A stretch of DNA of 64,000 nt. Source: Eonycteris spelaea. Its lineage: Eukaryota; Chordata; Mammalia; Chiroptera; Pteropodidae. The notes under the pieces are model-generated. The model ran no database searches, was not told where the DNA came from, and worked only from the letters and a program-made list of their open reading frames with translations. The stretch covers positions 8,210,501-8,274,500 of the forward strand of contig PUFA01000034.1 of NCBI GenBank assembly GCA_003508835.1, given 5' to 3'. The translations under genes were made by a program, and so were the position numbers. Shown here in pieces: positions 1 through 16,300 of this stretch. Positions within the stretch are counted from its first letter, which is position 1. Each line of letters begins with the position of its first letter.

Positions 1-653
1 CACAGACGTTTGCCAATCAAATAAGCAAGAGTATTTTATTGTTTTGCTTTGCACTAAATCAAACTAAAGATGAAACTTTACAACACTATCCATTTTCTCC
101 TTTGCGATGTCTTCTATTGCTTTAATACCTATAAAATTTTATATACAGAGAAAAATATTTACCTAAATTCTTAGTTACCTTAAATAGTCACTGTTTACAT
201 TTAACACTTCAATCCACCTGAAATCAATTTGAGGCAGGTCAAATGTTTATTAAGAAAACTAAAAAAAGCTCTGAATATAAGTTGATTTATACATTTTGCT
301 GGACAACTAAACCCTTCCTTTTCCAGTTCTAGGCTCGGCTAAAGCTGTTACAACTGTGGATTAGGGTTATATCTGTAAAACTTATGAGTCAAAACTTTTA
401 TTTTTCTACAGAAAAGTCCATGAAATTCTACAGTGCATAGTTTGCTTATCAAAAGCTACTATTAGCAAATCATAGATTATTTACCTTCCCCTAAGAATGA
501 TCAGCAGGAAAGGAGGTAGTAAACAGATCGTCATGGAAATGAGATTTTTAGAAATCTTTTAATCCAAGTAGAGGTTATCTTAAGGAATTATAAAAAGTCA
601 GTTTTTAAGGTTTCCAATCAATACTATGAAGTTAAGATGAAAGTTGTACTAAC

Positions 654-5821
<5,168 letters not shown>

Positions 5822-5966
5822 TGCAGGGGAGAAAGCAATGGAGGGCGGAAGGAAAAAAAGTCGGAACAGTGTCGCGATGACACAGTTCCCCCGGAACTGG
5901 GGAGCTGAGCGAGGCCGGGGCGGGGCCAGCACGCAGGGGGGCGGAGCGGCTGCGGTTGGGTTTTAC

Positions 5967-5978
5967 TGCGCGTGCGCG
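5967..5978 (-). promoter_or_regulatory. NRF1 binding site in MRPL44 promoter
   Basis: The minus strand reads CGCGCACGCGCA, a perfect match to the NRF1 consensus YGCGCAYGCGCR. It lies about 146 bases upstream of the MRPL44 ATG. NRF1 is a known regulator of nuclear genes for mitochondrial translation, so the site suits the gene. Binding is inferred, not shown. Confidence 0.75.
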
Positions 5979-6579
5979 AACGCTGGTTCTTGCTAAACCT
6001 AGGGATTGTTTTTGGTTGATGTGGGGTGGTGAAGGACGTTTGAATCCAGAAGTTTGTGAAACAAGTTGCTTCACCCTGTCAGTTGCTCTCCTAGTCCTTT
6101 CTTTCTCATTAAATCAGAAGAAAAGTGTTTCATGTTCAGTTTAAAGAAAGTACTAGTTCTCAAGAAAATATGTGGCCACTTATAGTTTAGTTTTAGTTTG
6201 ATCATAGATGCAGCCACTATTTATGAGCAAATATTTTACCAGGCACATCTCCAAAAGCCTTTCTTTCAGGAGCCCTGGAATAAGAAATACTGACTTATCC
6301 AAAATTCAAGTTTTTAGTTAAAAACAATCTAACTGTACAAACGTTTTTTAAAGCATTAAAAAAAAAAGACTGGGGAAAAATACATCAAAACGAGAATAAT
6401 GGAATTATAAATCGTTTTTTTTAAATCTCCCACTCTTTAGCAATATCATATTGCTTTCCTTCCAAAAGGTTAATATAGCTTTTAAAAAAATCTAATATTA
6501 ATTTGCAAAGGAAGACTTGTCTGAATTCCCAATTTTGAGTTGCCTGCTGAACATCTAATCCCTCAAAGGAGCACCTCTC

Positions 6580-6733
6580 TGTGGTCTCTCTACTTGTTAA
6601 GGGCATCAGTGTCCCCTGCAATCACCCACATTGGGCTCCTAGGTCTTCAATTGTTCCTGTTTCCACAAACATCTTTCATCCAGTTGCCAAGTCCTTTTTC
6701 AATTTATTTCCACAGCAGCTGCCTAATGGCTGG

Positions 6734-6814
<81 letters not shown>

Positions 6815-7310
6815 TATTGTAATCAGCTTCCAAACAGGTCTTATCCCTTTCTCCCTTAACTGGACACCACTGTTCGCCTACACTCATCTCCCTGAAACAC
6901 AGACCTGAGCATGTTACTACTTAGCTCAACAATTTCATTAGCTTCCTGATTGATACCCTCACCTTTTAAAATTGAAGGCAGATTTAGCCTCCAATGGCTT
7001 TCCATCTCAAAATAATAATTCACGTCCTTACCGTGGCCTCAGCGTTCAACGTAGTCTCTGTCTGGTGACCCTTCTGTCCTCATTTCTCTCTGTAGTCTTC
7101 ACTCACTCTGCTCAAGCCACCCTAGTTGCCTTGCCAATCCAGGAAACCCCCAAGGATACTCTCACCTCAGGGCCTTCGCACTTGCTATTTACTTTTCTAA
7201 GACAGCACTCCACTCACATTTTACATAGCTTACTCCCTCCTCTCCTTGGTTCCAATGTCACCTTTTCCATGACATCTTCCCTGGCCACCTGTCTCACGTT
7301 ACATTCTCCA
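6580..7310 (+). mobile_element. L2 LINE 3' region, sense
   Basis: Phrases typical of L2 3' ends appear in order on the plus strand, such as those around 6990 (cttaccgtggcc), 7165 (ccttcgcacttgct) and 7250 (aatgtcaccttttccatgacatc). The element continues after an interruption at 7690. It contains the TC microsatellite. L2 is an ancient, inactive family. Confidence 0.65.
6737..6811 (+). repeat. (TC)n microsatellite, about 37 units
   Basis: An uninterrupted run of alternating T and C, 75 bases long. It creates spurious Leu-Ser repeat open reading frames. A pure run of this length is likely to vary between individuals. Confidence 0.98.
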
Positions 7311-7689
7311 GAAGCAGATGCTGACACAGAGGTTGGCACACAAGGTATTTATTAGGAATCAATAGCTAGGAAGGAAGGAAGATGTAACAGGACTAGGCAG
7401 ATGAAGTCGGCTGCAGTGCAGGCCTCACAAAGCCTCATCGAACCCAGGAAAGAGATCTGGAACAAGTATTGCCCATGAGTGTGAACTTGATCAGGTTGAA
7501 ATGGCCAGGCCTTTACATCCCTGTCTCATCCAGTTACTGAATTCGGGTTGCCTGGTGGAGGGTATGGCTGAGCCACGGTGGTTCTCTGCAGCTGAGGTAG
7601 ATTCTGAAAGAGGTGAAAGCTAGAGACTGTTGACCGCCCTCCTTCCACAAAGGTGGATCTGTGTGGTGTATCTCAGATCTATCACACTA

Positions 7690-7945
7690 TCCTACATAAA
7701 ACTTCAACACCTCCTATAGTCCCTATTACCCTTTCCAGTTTTATTTTCTCCATAGCATTTAACATTTTTTAATATACCATGTAATTTAGTTATTTATTTT
7801 GTTTGTTATCTGGTTCTTTCACTGGAATAGAAGTTGTAACGACAGAGTGATTTTTGTCTTGCTTAAGCACAGCAGCATTTAGAATGGTGCCAGGCTCCCA
7901 AAGGCACTCAATAAATATTTGTTGTTTGAAAAAAAAAAAAAAAAA
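7690..7945 (+). mobile_element. L2 LINE 3' terminus with A tail
   Basis: The stretch ends in the L2-like phrase ggcactcaataaatatttgt at about 7902-7921, followed by a poly(A) run at 7929-7945. It probably continues the L2 broken by the insert at about 7310-7680. A second L2-type end follows at about 7946-8090, with ggcacatagtagatgcc and a TGAATGAAT tail. Confidence 0.65.
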
Positions 7946-8112
7946 CAGTTCAATAGCCTGTCTAGCCATGAAACTGAACAAGCTTTGCAAGAACCACTTC
8001 TTATTCATCTTGTCAGTGCATGGCACATAGTAGATGCCATACCAATACACACTTGTTGAATAGATGGATAATGAATGAATAGTATTAACTTCATCATAAG
8101 AAAGTACTAGTT

Positions 8113-8390
8113 ATGGTATTGTCCAATAGGAACACTATGTGAGCCACATATGTGATTTAAAATGAATAAGCTGTATTTAGAAATAAGGAGAAAGAGGTAA
8201 TATTAATTTTAATAATATCTTATTTAACTCGATGTATCTAAAATTTATTATTTCAATGTAATCATAAAATTATTAATAAAATATCTTACATTCTTTTTGT
8301 TCTGTACTAAGTCTTTAAAATTTGGTGTGAATTTTTCACTCATAACACATCTCAGTTAGGACTAGCCACATTTCAAGTGATGGAGAGACA
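8113..8390. mobile_element. Old DNA-transposon remnant of MER type
   Basis: The element begins near 'gtattgtccaataggaacac' and ends near 'ggactagccacatttcaagtg'. This is the layout of a common mammalian medium-reiteration repeat whose ends speak of being shared with the 'tccaatagaa...tgtgagccacat' family. I do not recall its exact Repbase name; hAT origin is a guess. Confidence 0.45.
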
Positions 8391-9439
8391 TGTGGGCAGC
8401 ACAGTTCTTGTGCAATTCTGCATCTCAGGAGTCAGAATAATATAGAATGTTTGTGAGCAGGGGGTAGTTTGGAGAGTGAAAGTCTCAGGAGTCAGTGACA
8501 TCCTGGGTCCCAATCATGACTCTTTAACTTACTAGCTGTTGATGTTCTCCAGCTAAAAGCCACCAGAAACACTCTTGTAGTTGAACAAGTGGAATTAATC
8601 GGTTGTTGGAGGGAAAAGGCATATTATGGGAACTAGGGAAAGCTGGTGATAGAAAGGACTTGTAGGATTTAGGTTTGTGTTAGGTGATTTAGTGGAGTGT
8701 TTAAGGAAGACGGGCTTCCCTCTGGGCTGGATGTTGTTGGAAAGTGGGGGTAATTTATGATTGGATGTCTTAAATATTGTCTAGACGCTGGAAGACTAGA
8801 CCGAGGCTAACGCTGTAATTGGTAAGGAAACAGGAGTCACTCATATTAGCCAGAATAGGGGAATAATGGTCATTTTTGTGGTTTGGACAATGTTCATGTT
8901 CTGGCTCTGTTTAGATATGCTTATGAAGTCGCCTTGTCTGCTGTTTACTTTTCAAAGGAATGAGTTGAGAGCCCGCAGCCAGCTCCTAGCAACACGGAAA
9001 CCCGGCTGATAGCAGCAGGCCAGCTCCTGGAAGTCAAGGGCGACTTTTCTCTTTCTCATAGCTCTGTTACTTTAAGGAAGTTATTTAATGTCGCTGCAGT
9101 TTATTTTTCTTATCTAGAAAATAAGAATACAAGATCACTTATCTCTCCATCTCTTAAGGTTATCAGTATTAGAAAAGATAACCCATATAAAGCCATTGGT
9201 ATGTCTGGAATGTAGTCAACACTCAATGAGTGTCACGTAGTGTCTTTCAAAGATTCTAAATTGCACTATATTTTTTCACAATAAAAGCCGTGAAATGGAG
9301 ACGTCTTCCAAATAATGGCTTCTTAGAATGAATACAATGTAGTATCATTATTTTCTGAAGGCTCTGGCTGGGGGGACAATTCGTCTTCCCCAGCCGCTCA
9401 ATCTATTCTTGGGTAAGTGACTTTTCAACCTTCTTACCG

Positions 9440-10330
9440 CCCCACCCCCCTTCTCTGTGGCTTTCTCTCGTCCACGTAAATTTAGTTGCGCGGCTTCCCC
9501 AGGCAATACGGGCGGCGGCAGTACTCGGGAGTTTACGGCGGCGCAGCTCCCACGCGGCCCCGGGAGCCCAGGCGAAACCGGCGCGTCCCCGCCCGCCCCG
9601 CCGTCAGCTGATGGGCCGCCCGCCCGGAGGCCGCCGCCGCCGCGCGAACATGGCGGCCGAGATCCACTCCAGGCCGCAGAGCAGCCGCCCGGTGCTGCTG
9701 AGCAAGATCGAGGGGCACCAGGACGCCGTCACGACCGCGCTGCTCATCCCCAAGGAAGACGGCGTGATCACCGCCAACGAGGACAGGTGGGGCCGGCGGG
9801 TCGAGCGCGGGCCGGGGCGCGACCGGGGCAGCCAGCCCTCCCGCCCGCGACGCGCCGTGAGGGCGGCCGGGTCCGCGGCCCGGTCCCGCTCTGCGTGGGG
9901 GCGACCACGGCGCCCGGGGCGCGCCCCTGTCTCCGCTGGGCCCCCCAGTTTCCACCCGCAAGCCCTCCAGTCTCGACCCCCGCCTCTCTCGTCCCATCCG
10001 GGACCCCGGTCTCTGCCACGCCCCTCCAGTCCCGGACCCCTGACCCCCGGCACCCCGCCAGCCGGGGAACGCCCCATCCCCCGGTCCCACTGCGTCCTTC
10101 CAGCCTGGGACCGCGGTCCGATGCGCCCCTCCAGCCTGACTCGCTTTCCCGCCGCGCTCCTCCGGCCCCGCCCCCGCCCCTTCCAGCCGGACCCCCGCCG
10201 CGGCCTCTTTTGTGGGATGTCGCCTAGAGCTGGAGGCGTCCCGACCTGCGGGGCGTTTCTTGGCTCTCCCTGGTCAGTTCCAAGCCTTCTCTGGGAGCCG
10301 GGAGGACGGGCGGCGGGTTACCGCGCATCC
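9440..10330. promoter_or_regulatory. WDFY1: CpG island and promoter of WDFY1
   Basis: GC- and CpG-rich DNA surrounds exon 1 and the start of intron 1, ending abruptly in AT-rich sequence near 10430. No TATA box is evident. The start codon overlaps the YY1-type motif AACATGGCGGC at 9648-9658. Long open frames on both strands here result from the lack of stop codons in GC-rich DNA. Confidence 0.8.
9650..9786 (+). CDS. WDFY1: WDFY1 exon 1
   Basis: Starts at ATG 9650 in strong Kozak context (A at -3, G at +4) and encodes [20 protein letters not shown] through [10 protein letters not shown]. The donor is GTGGGG at 9787. An in-frame upstream ATG at 9611 would add 13 mostly Arg/Gly/Pro residues but has a poor context, so 9650 is preferred. 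Confidence 0.95.
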
Positions 10331-13300
10331 CGGTGCCTCGCTCCACTTACAGCAGCAAACCTCCGGGGCTTTCGCTCGCTTCCCTCTGGGCTGTACACCT
10401 ACCTCTCTTGCGCAACACCAAGGTCTCTAGACCATTTATTTTTCCACAGCTACTAGAACCACCTAAACTCTTATTTACTAGTTTTTTTTTTTTTAATAAA
10501 AGCGACTCTTTTTTTTAAGTCTTAGATGCTTATATTTTAGAGGACATTTTATATTTCCGCCGTTAATAGAAAACCAGTATCACTTGCCATGAAGAATTAA
10601 ACTGATGGCTAAAACATGTTAATCTGTGTGCATCTGAAGTCATCTCTCGTACTAAGGTCTTGCACTGAATGCCCATTGTACTTTGGGAAACGCTGACCTG
10701 ATCCGATTTTCTTTTCTTATCCAAGAGTCGCAGAGAAACTGGAGAAGCCGGAAGGGCAACCCAGCACTCCCCACTCCAGCAATCTGGTGTTCTCAGGACT
10801 GTGTGATTGATTGCGGAGATATTTGCTTAAAATTTTAGCGTTTTTAAAACCGTAAACGTTTAAAAGCCTCGTGCTTTAGCGTGGGAGTTTGGAGGAAATG
10901 AGTGATGTTTATTGAGTGAAGCTGTTTCCTCGGTACAATGAGCGGTCTTAAATGGTGATATTCCAAAAGTTGAAAGCCTTTCTGGAATGTGGAAGGTCCT
11001 GATATTCTCTTAAAGCTGAAGGCAGAGTGTCCAGCCTTTCATAGTCATATCTTTGGAAATAAGTAACTTTGAGAGCCTGTCCTGAATGGGAAAAGAAAAC
11101 CTGAAGCCCGCAGTGCCTGTTTGACCTCTGTACTTTGCTTCCAAGTGAGGTTTTTGTGAGCGGGCAGTGGCCTCTCCCTGCTAGTTTAGGAGTTTCTGGC
11201 CTCAAATAAGGCTAAGGAGTGATTTGGGGTGTGTAAGCAGGAAGGGAGTGGGAGAGAGAGGGGCCCGCAGGGAGAAGAAGGGAATGCAAAAAAAAGGCGA
11301 AGTTCAGAATGATGACATCTGCATGATATGAACATAGATGTGGACAACACTTTATAAAAGTTTTTTGTATTTATCCAGAAGAATATTATATTCATGACTC
11401 ATGCATGTGGGGTAAATCGCTGACTGTTCGAGATTCCTGTCCAGGAGCAGTGCTGATCAATATTTTGTGGGATGCAATTACTTAGCTGCTCTGGGACGGA
11501 AGTGTCCTAGAGGACCCTTAGATCTGCTCCTTTTTTTACTCGGGCACAGCAAGGCCCTAGCAGATGACTGGAGCAGGTGAGGGCTGGCACCTTGGGTTTT
11601 TAAATTACGTTTCAGGCCCATGGAACTCCGTTGAAGGTACGACATCCTTTTTGCCTTTTATGAGATTTAATGAAAGCATATGGCTATGGGGCTTTTCTGG
11701 TTGTTGATCGTGGTGGTTTGGTTTTACACTGTCATAAGTATGTGTCATACTGTTCAGTCATTCATTATTTACTCATTTAGATGTTTATAAAAACCGTGCT
11801 CGTTGAGTATCAGGCCCCTGAGATAGAGAACAAAAGCCATAGTACCTGCCCTCATATAACTTCTGATTCAGTGATTTTTATGGCCCCTGAGGACCTGACA
11901 GAACCAACATGTTGAGGAAATAGAACACTGACCACCTTTATTCATCAAACACGCACTTATTGCTAAACTTATGGTCTGTAAAGACACCTGACTCCGAAAT
12001 CACTTCTTCCAAAGGGCTAGACGGTATAGTGAAGAGATGGCCCAGGGCTGTCTTCTTCCAGGTTGCTGGGAAGACACCGAGTGGCCTTGGGCCAGGGTTC
12101 AAAGAAAGCCTCCTAGAGAAGATGCCATTGGATAGAGGAGACGTCTGTGTGAAGGAAGGAGGGTGTGGGAGGGTGTGCATCCACGTTCCAGCCGGAGAGA
12201 AAAACAGGAGGGAATAAAGAGCCAGTTATTTCTAGGGGACCAAAGCAAAAGCATATGGTGGCCATGGCAGGAGAGAGTAATGAGAGCTGGAAGGCCCAGT
12301 GTTCAGTTTTGGAAGGGCCTTTTTTGTGGGCCACTCTTGGGGATTTGGACTTTATTTTGTAGGCAGTAGGAAACCATCATAGTTCAAAGCAAACAGGTGA
12401 CATGATCAAAATTTAATTTGTACTTTAGAAATAACGATAGCTAGCTAACCTTTTAAAAATCCTTTCTCTGCGTCAGTACAGGATTGGACCTTATGTGTGT
12501 TACTGCATCCAGTCCTGCATCTCCCCGTTAGGTGAGCATAGTACCTCCCCTTAACAGCAGTTCCAAAATTCAGTACATTCTAAAAGTCAAAAGTGTTTTT
12601 TGTTTATTTTTGTAAATTGGGCCTGAAAACTCATTGGTGCTAAAACCTGACCTGAGTAGGTGAGACTGTTTATAATCTTTGTTTATTCCATGCAATGTGA
12701 CTATTTGTTTTTCTGCAGAAATAGCAATGCATTCAATTGCAGGTGCTGTCCCAGGTCTTGCTGGGAGTGCGACGGAATGTGTAGTATGCACATTCTATTA
12801 CAGTGGGCATTTGACAGTTCAGAAATCAGAGGCCCCAAAGCCATTGAAGTAACTGTCCATAGTATCTAATAGGACAGATTTGATCCCAGGTCTGGCTCTG
12901 AGGCTTTAGTTCTTTCTGCCACACGTCCAGTTTTTCCACACATTTGGAGAAACTGAGCCTGGGCAGTAGCAGTCAGTGATCGACTACTCTGGCAGTAAGT
13001 GTAAAATATTAGGATTCACTTTTTGCTATGAATCATGTATACTGCTTTCTTTATACGGTGTTCAGGGCTAAAACATTTGGCTTTCTCCTTTACAACTTCT
13101 TTAAGGCTAAGAAAGTAACTTTTAACCTTTAAAGTAGAGTCCAGCTGAAGTTAATTCATTTATAAAACTAAAAGCAGTGAGAACTAGCAGAGAGCATTGT
13201 GAGAGGAAAAGTGACAAATGTGAGGGTCATCCTGACTTTAGTGTCCATTTTTCTAAACTCTAGGCCAGTGATTCTCAGCCAGGATTTTGTCCCCAGGAGA

Positions 13301-16300
13301 CATTTGGCAATATCTGGAGACGCTCTGGTTGTCACTCCTGGAAGAAGATACTACTGGCACTTAGTGGGGAGAGGCCAGGGATGCCAACATTTTACAATGC
13401 ACAAACAGTCCCTCATAGAAAGAATTCTCCAACTCCAAATGTCAATAGTGCCAAGGCTGGGAACCCCCGGTCTGGGCCAGTGCACTTGTTCATCTCTAAA
13501 AGTGCTTCTCAAACTTGAGCGAGCATCAGAATCACATGGAAGTCTTGTTCACACACAGATGGCTGCCCCCCCCCCCAGAGGTGCTGATTCAGTGAGTCTG
13601 GGGTGGGCCCTGAGAGTTTGCGCTTCTGCCGAGTTCCCAGGTGTTGATGCTGATGCTGCTGGTCCTGGGACCACACTTTGTGAACCACTGCTCTACAAAA
13701 GAGGCGAGCGATTGCCTGCGTAGACTCACTAGGAGACTCAGCTGTTTACACTTTGTCCACTTGCCTTGTCAGCTTCTGAGATATGTTTACCTGGAGTTGT
13801 TCGCATGTACCCACCTGCTTCCCAGTAAAACCACACTATATATGACAGAGCTAAATACAAAAAATGCCCCCAAATGTATTAAACCATGGGGACTGTTGAG
13901 CTTGGTTCCATCACACCTGGAGTCACTGGTCATGGTTGGGGCAGGGAGCCTAGGGCTTCTGTGCCCTGACGGGGTGTAACAGTGGGGCGCTGAACTTTTG
14001 TATGCGTTTATTTCTATCCTGTGGACTAATAAATGCCCTAAGCTCCTTTGCTTAAAACTTCGTGCTCCCTCTAAACCTAAATCAGTATTTTTAACTTTAG
14101 TTTTAAGTTGCCTGCACTTTTAGAACTAGAGTATTTAAGCATGCAAAGCATAAGAATGATAAATTTGTCAAGTTAAAAAAAAAACTCTTGAGTCAATAAA
14201 GTATGACTATTCTAGCCAGGAAACTGTAAAATAAAATAACCTAAATAGTAAGTTGAAGAATTTGAACTGTGGCTGTTATTTTCCCGATGGGGAAACAGAA
14301 AATGAGACTCTGCTTTCAGAATAGAACTAAAATGTGGTGACGGAGCAGGAACTGATTCCCTAGACACATTTGCCTTTTGAACTGCTTTCCTGTGGAGTGC
14401 ACCAAAAATTTATACGTCGGTTGGTCGAAGGAGGTAAAAAAGGTAAAAACTTTGTTATAAAGCCTTATAAATAAGGTAAGGCTGCAGCCCTGCTGTCTTC
14501 ATTTTTGGAAAATAGAGTTTGGAGATGAGAGTGTTTATACTGTTGCTTCAGAGCCAAGATTGATTTCTGCGAGAAGCTCAATTTTATCTGGCCTAAGTCA
14601 GACAGAGACATGTTGTGTGTTTTAAAATATCTTACGATGTTTTACTTAGGCTGGCAAACAAGAAAGAAAGCCAACTTTAAAACCATTTTGGTAGCATCCT
14701 CTTTTTTGTTGTTGTTATACCTTAATATATTTGTTTCTCCTTAAGACACTTCTAAACATAATAAGAGAGTTTGAGGGGAAAGTTGTATATCTCCTAACTG
14801 TTCACATGGAAACAATCTTAAATAAGCAACTTGATCTTTTTTTTTTTTTTAAGTGTTATGCTTAGGAAACCTAGCATCGCTGGAAGTCAATAGTTTATCC
14901 AGAAAACCAGGGTGCTAACTGCTTTATTTTTGTTGTCATGCAGTGCCTAAAAGTAGACTCTTAATTTGTGTTATACAGTGAAGAAGCGAGAAGGCAGGCA
15001 GCCGGGTAGGAATGCCTTTATTTCTCTGTTGTTACAACCTTTTTCTTTTTATAGCATAGTTAAGAACAGATTCTGGACCCAGACTGCCAGTTTGAATCCC
15101 AGCCATGTGACATCAGGCAGGTTACTTATTCTCTCCGTATCATAGTTTTCTCATTTGCAAAATGGAGATAATAATAGCACCTAGCTCATAGGGTTTGTGA
15201 GTAATGCATGAATTAATATATGTAAAGCACATAGCACAGCGCCCAGCACCGAGAAAGCCCTGGTGTTTTGGCCATTATTATTTTCATTCTCTTTTATTTT
15301 CCATGTAATTACTTCAGTCCCATCAAAAGCTAAAGATGCCTCTGTTTACTGGGTGTATTTGTGTATGTCTTTGTGTATCTGTATGTGTATGCATACGTGT
15401 GTGCAAATAAAATAAAAATTGCCCTGTCTGAATAAGACAGTACCATTTGGGGGCTACTTAGAGACCTAAGTTCTTAGACTTGTCTTTGAGTCATGCCTTT
15501 TCATCATTGCCATATTTGTTCACTCACAAGTCACGTCAGTCATTGGTTTTCTGTTATAAAATCTTTGCTCTGCTGTGTTAGGGGGCTCTAAGACCACCCC
15601 CTCCCCCAAGTTCATTGATTCACTAGGACTGCCACCGTATGGTCATCCTCACCGTCATGACTTATTACAGCAAAAGGACACAAAACAAAACCTGTGCAGT
15701 CTAGAGGAGACCACGCCTGAGCTTCCCAGAGTCCTTGCCCCGTAGAGTCACACAGGAGGTGGGTCCTTCCTCCCGCACTGAGTTCTGACTACGTGTGAGG
15801 TGGTCTCCCAGCAAGCTTGTGAGAGACCGGTACCCTGGGTCTTCATAGGCAGCTGGTCATGCAGGCACCCTCTCTGTAGCACTTGCCAAAATTCCGTATT
15901 TCCAGAAGGAAAGGCGTCTCTCAAATATTAAGGTTAATTTGAGTCAATCGATAAATAATCCTGTAGGAATAAGGAAGCATTGGACGTGGAAGTTTTTGAA
16001 AAAACAGGCTACTTTTCCTTACTGTGCCAAACTGTGCCTCTTTGAGGTTAGTTTAACCTTGTGTTTCAAGACTTCCAAGCTATGGATAGAGTTCAAACCT
16101 CTTTTTTTTTTTTTTTTTTTTTTTTTAGCTAATTAAGAAACAGTGAGCGTTGCATAAATCCTGCATTAACTCCATCCTGTCCAGATGACTCCTGCTTTTC
16201 AGAAGCGGTGGTGGTTTTACCGGTCTCAGTGGCACAGAGATCACAGAAAACCCTTTTGTTGCCAAGGGAAAAGAGAGCAGGGATGGTTCTTTGAGCAAAA

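Larger units (their letters stand above)
5991..9430. other. Intergenic DNA between MRPL44 and WDFY1
   Basis: This divergent intergenic segment carries L2 remnants (about 6580-7310, 7690-7928, 7946-8090), a 75-base TC repeat, an LTR-like insertion at about 7310-7680 and a DNA-transposon remnant at about 8113-8390. Sequence from 8440 to 9430 is not recognised. The open frames at 6540-6908 and 6581-6859 are made largely of the TC repeat, and no gene is supported. Confidence 0.7.

Noticed and set aside
6540..6908. Leu-Ser repeat proteins
   Set aside because: Produced by the TC microsatellite within an L2 remnant.
9457..10456. Long open frames on both strands across the WDFY1 CpG island (up to 281 codons)
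   Set aside because: They run through the exon 1 splice donor into the intron and result from GC-rich DNA with few stop codons; composition is Pro/Arg/Gly-rich with no domain.
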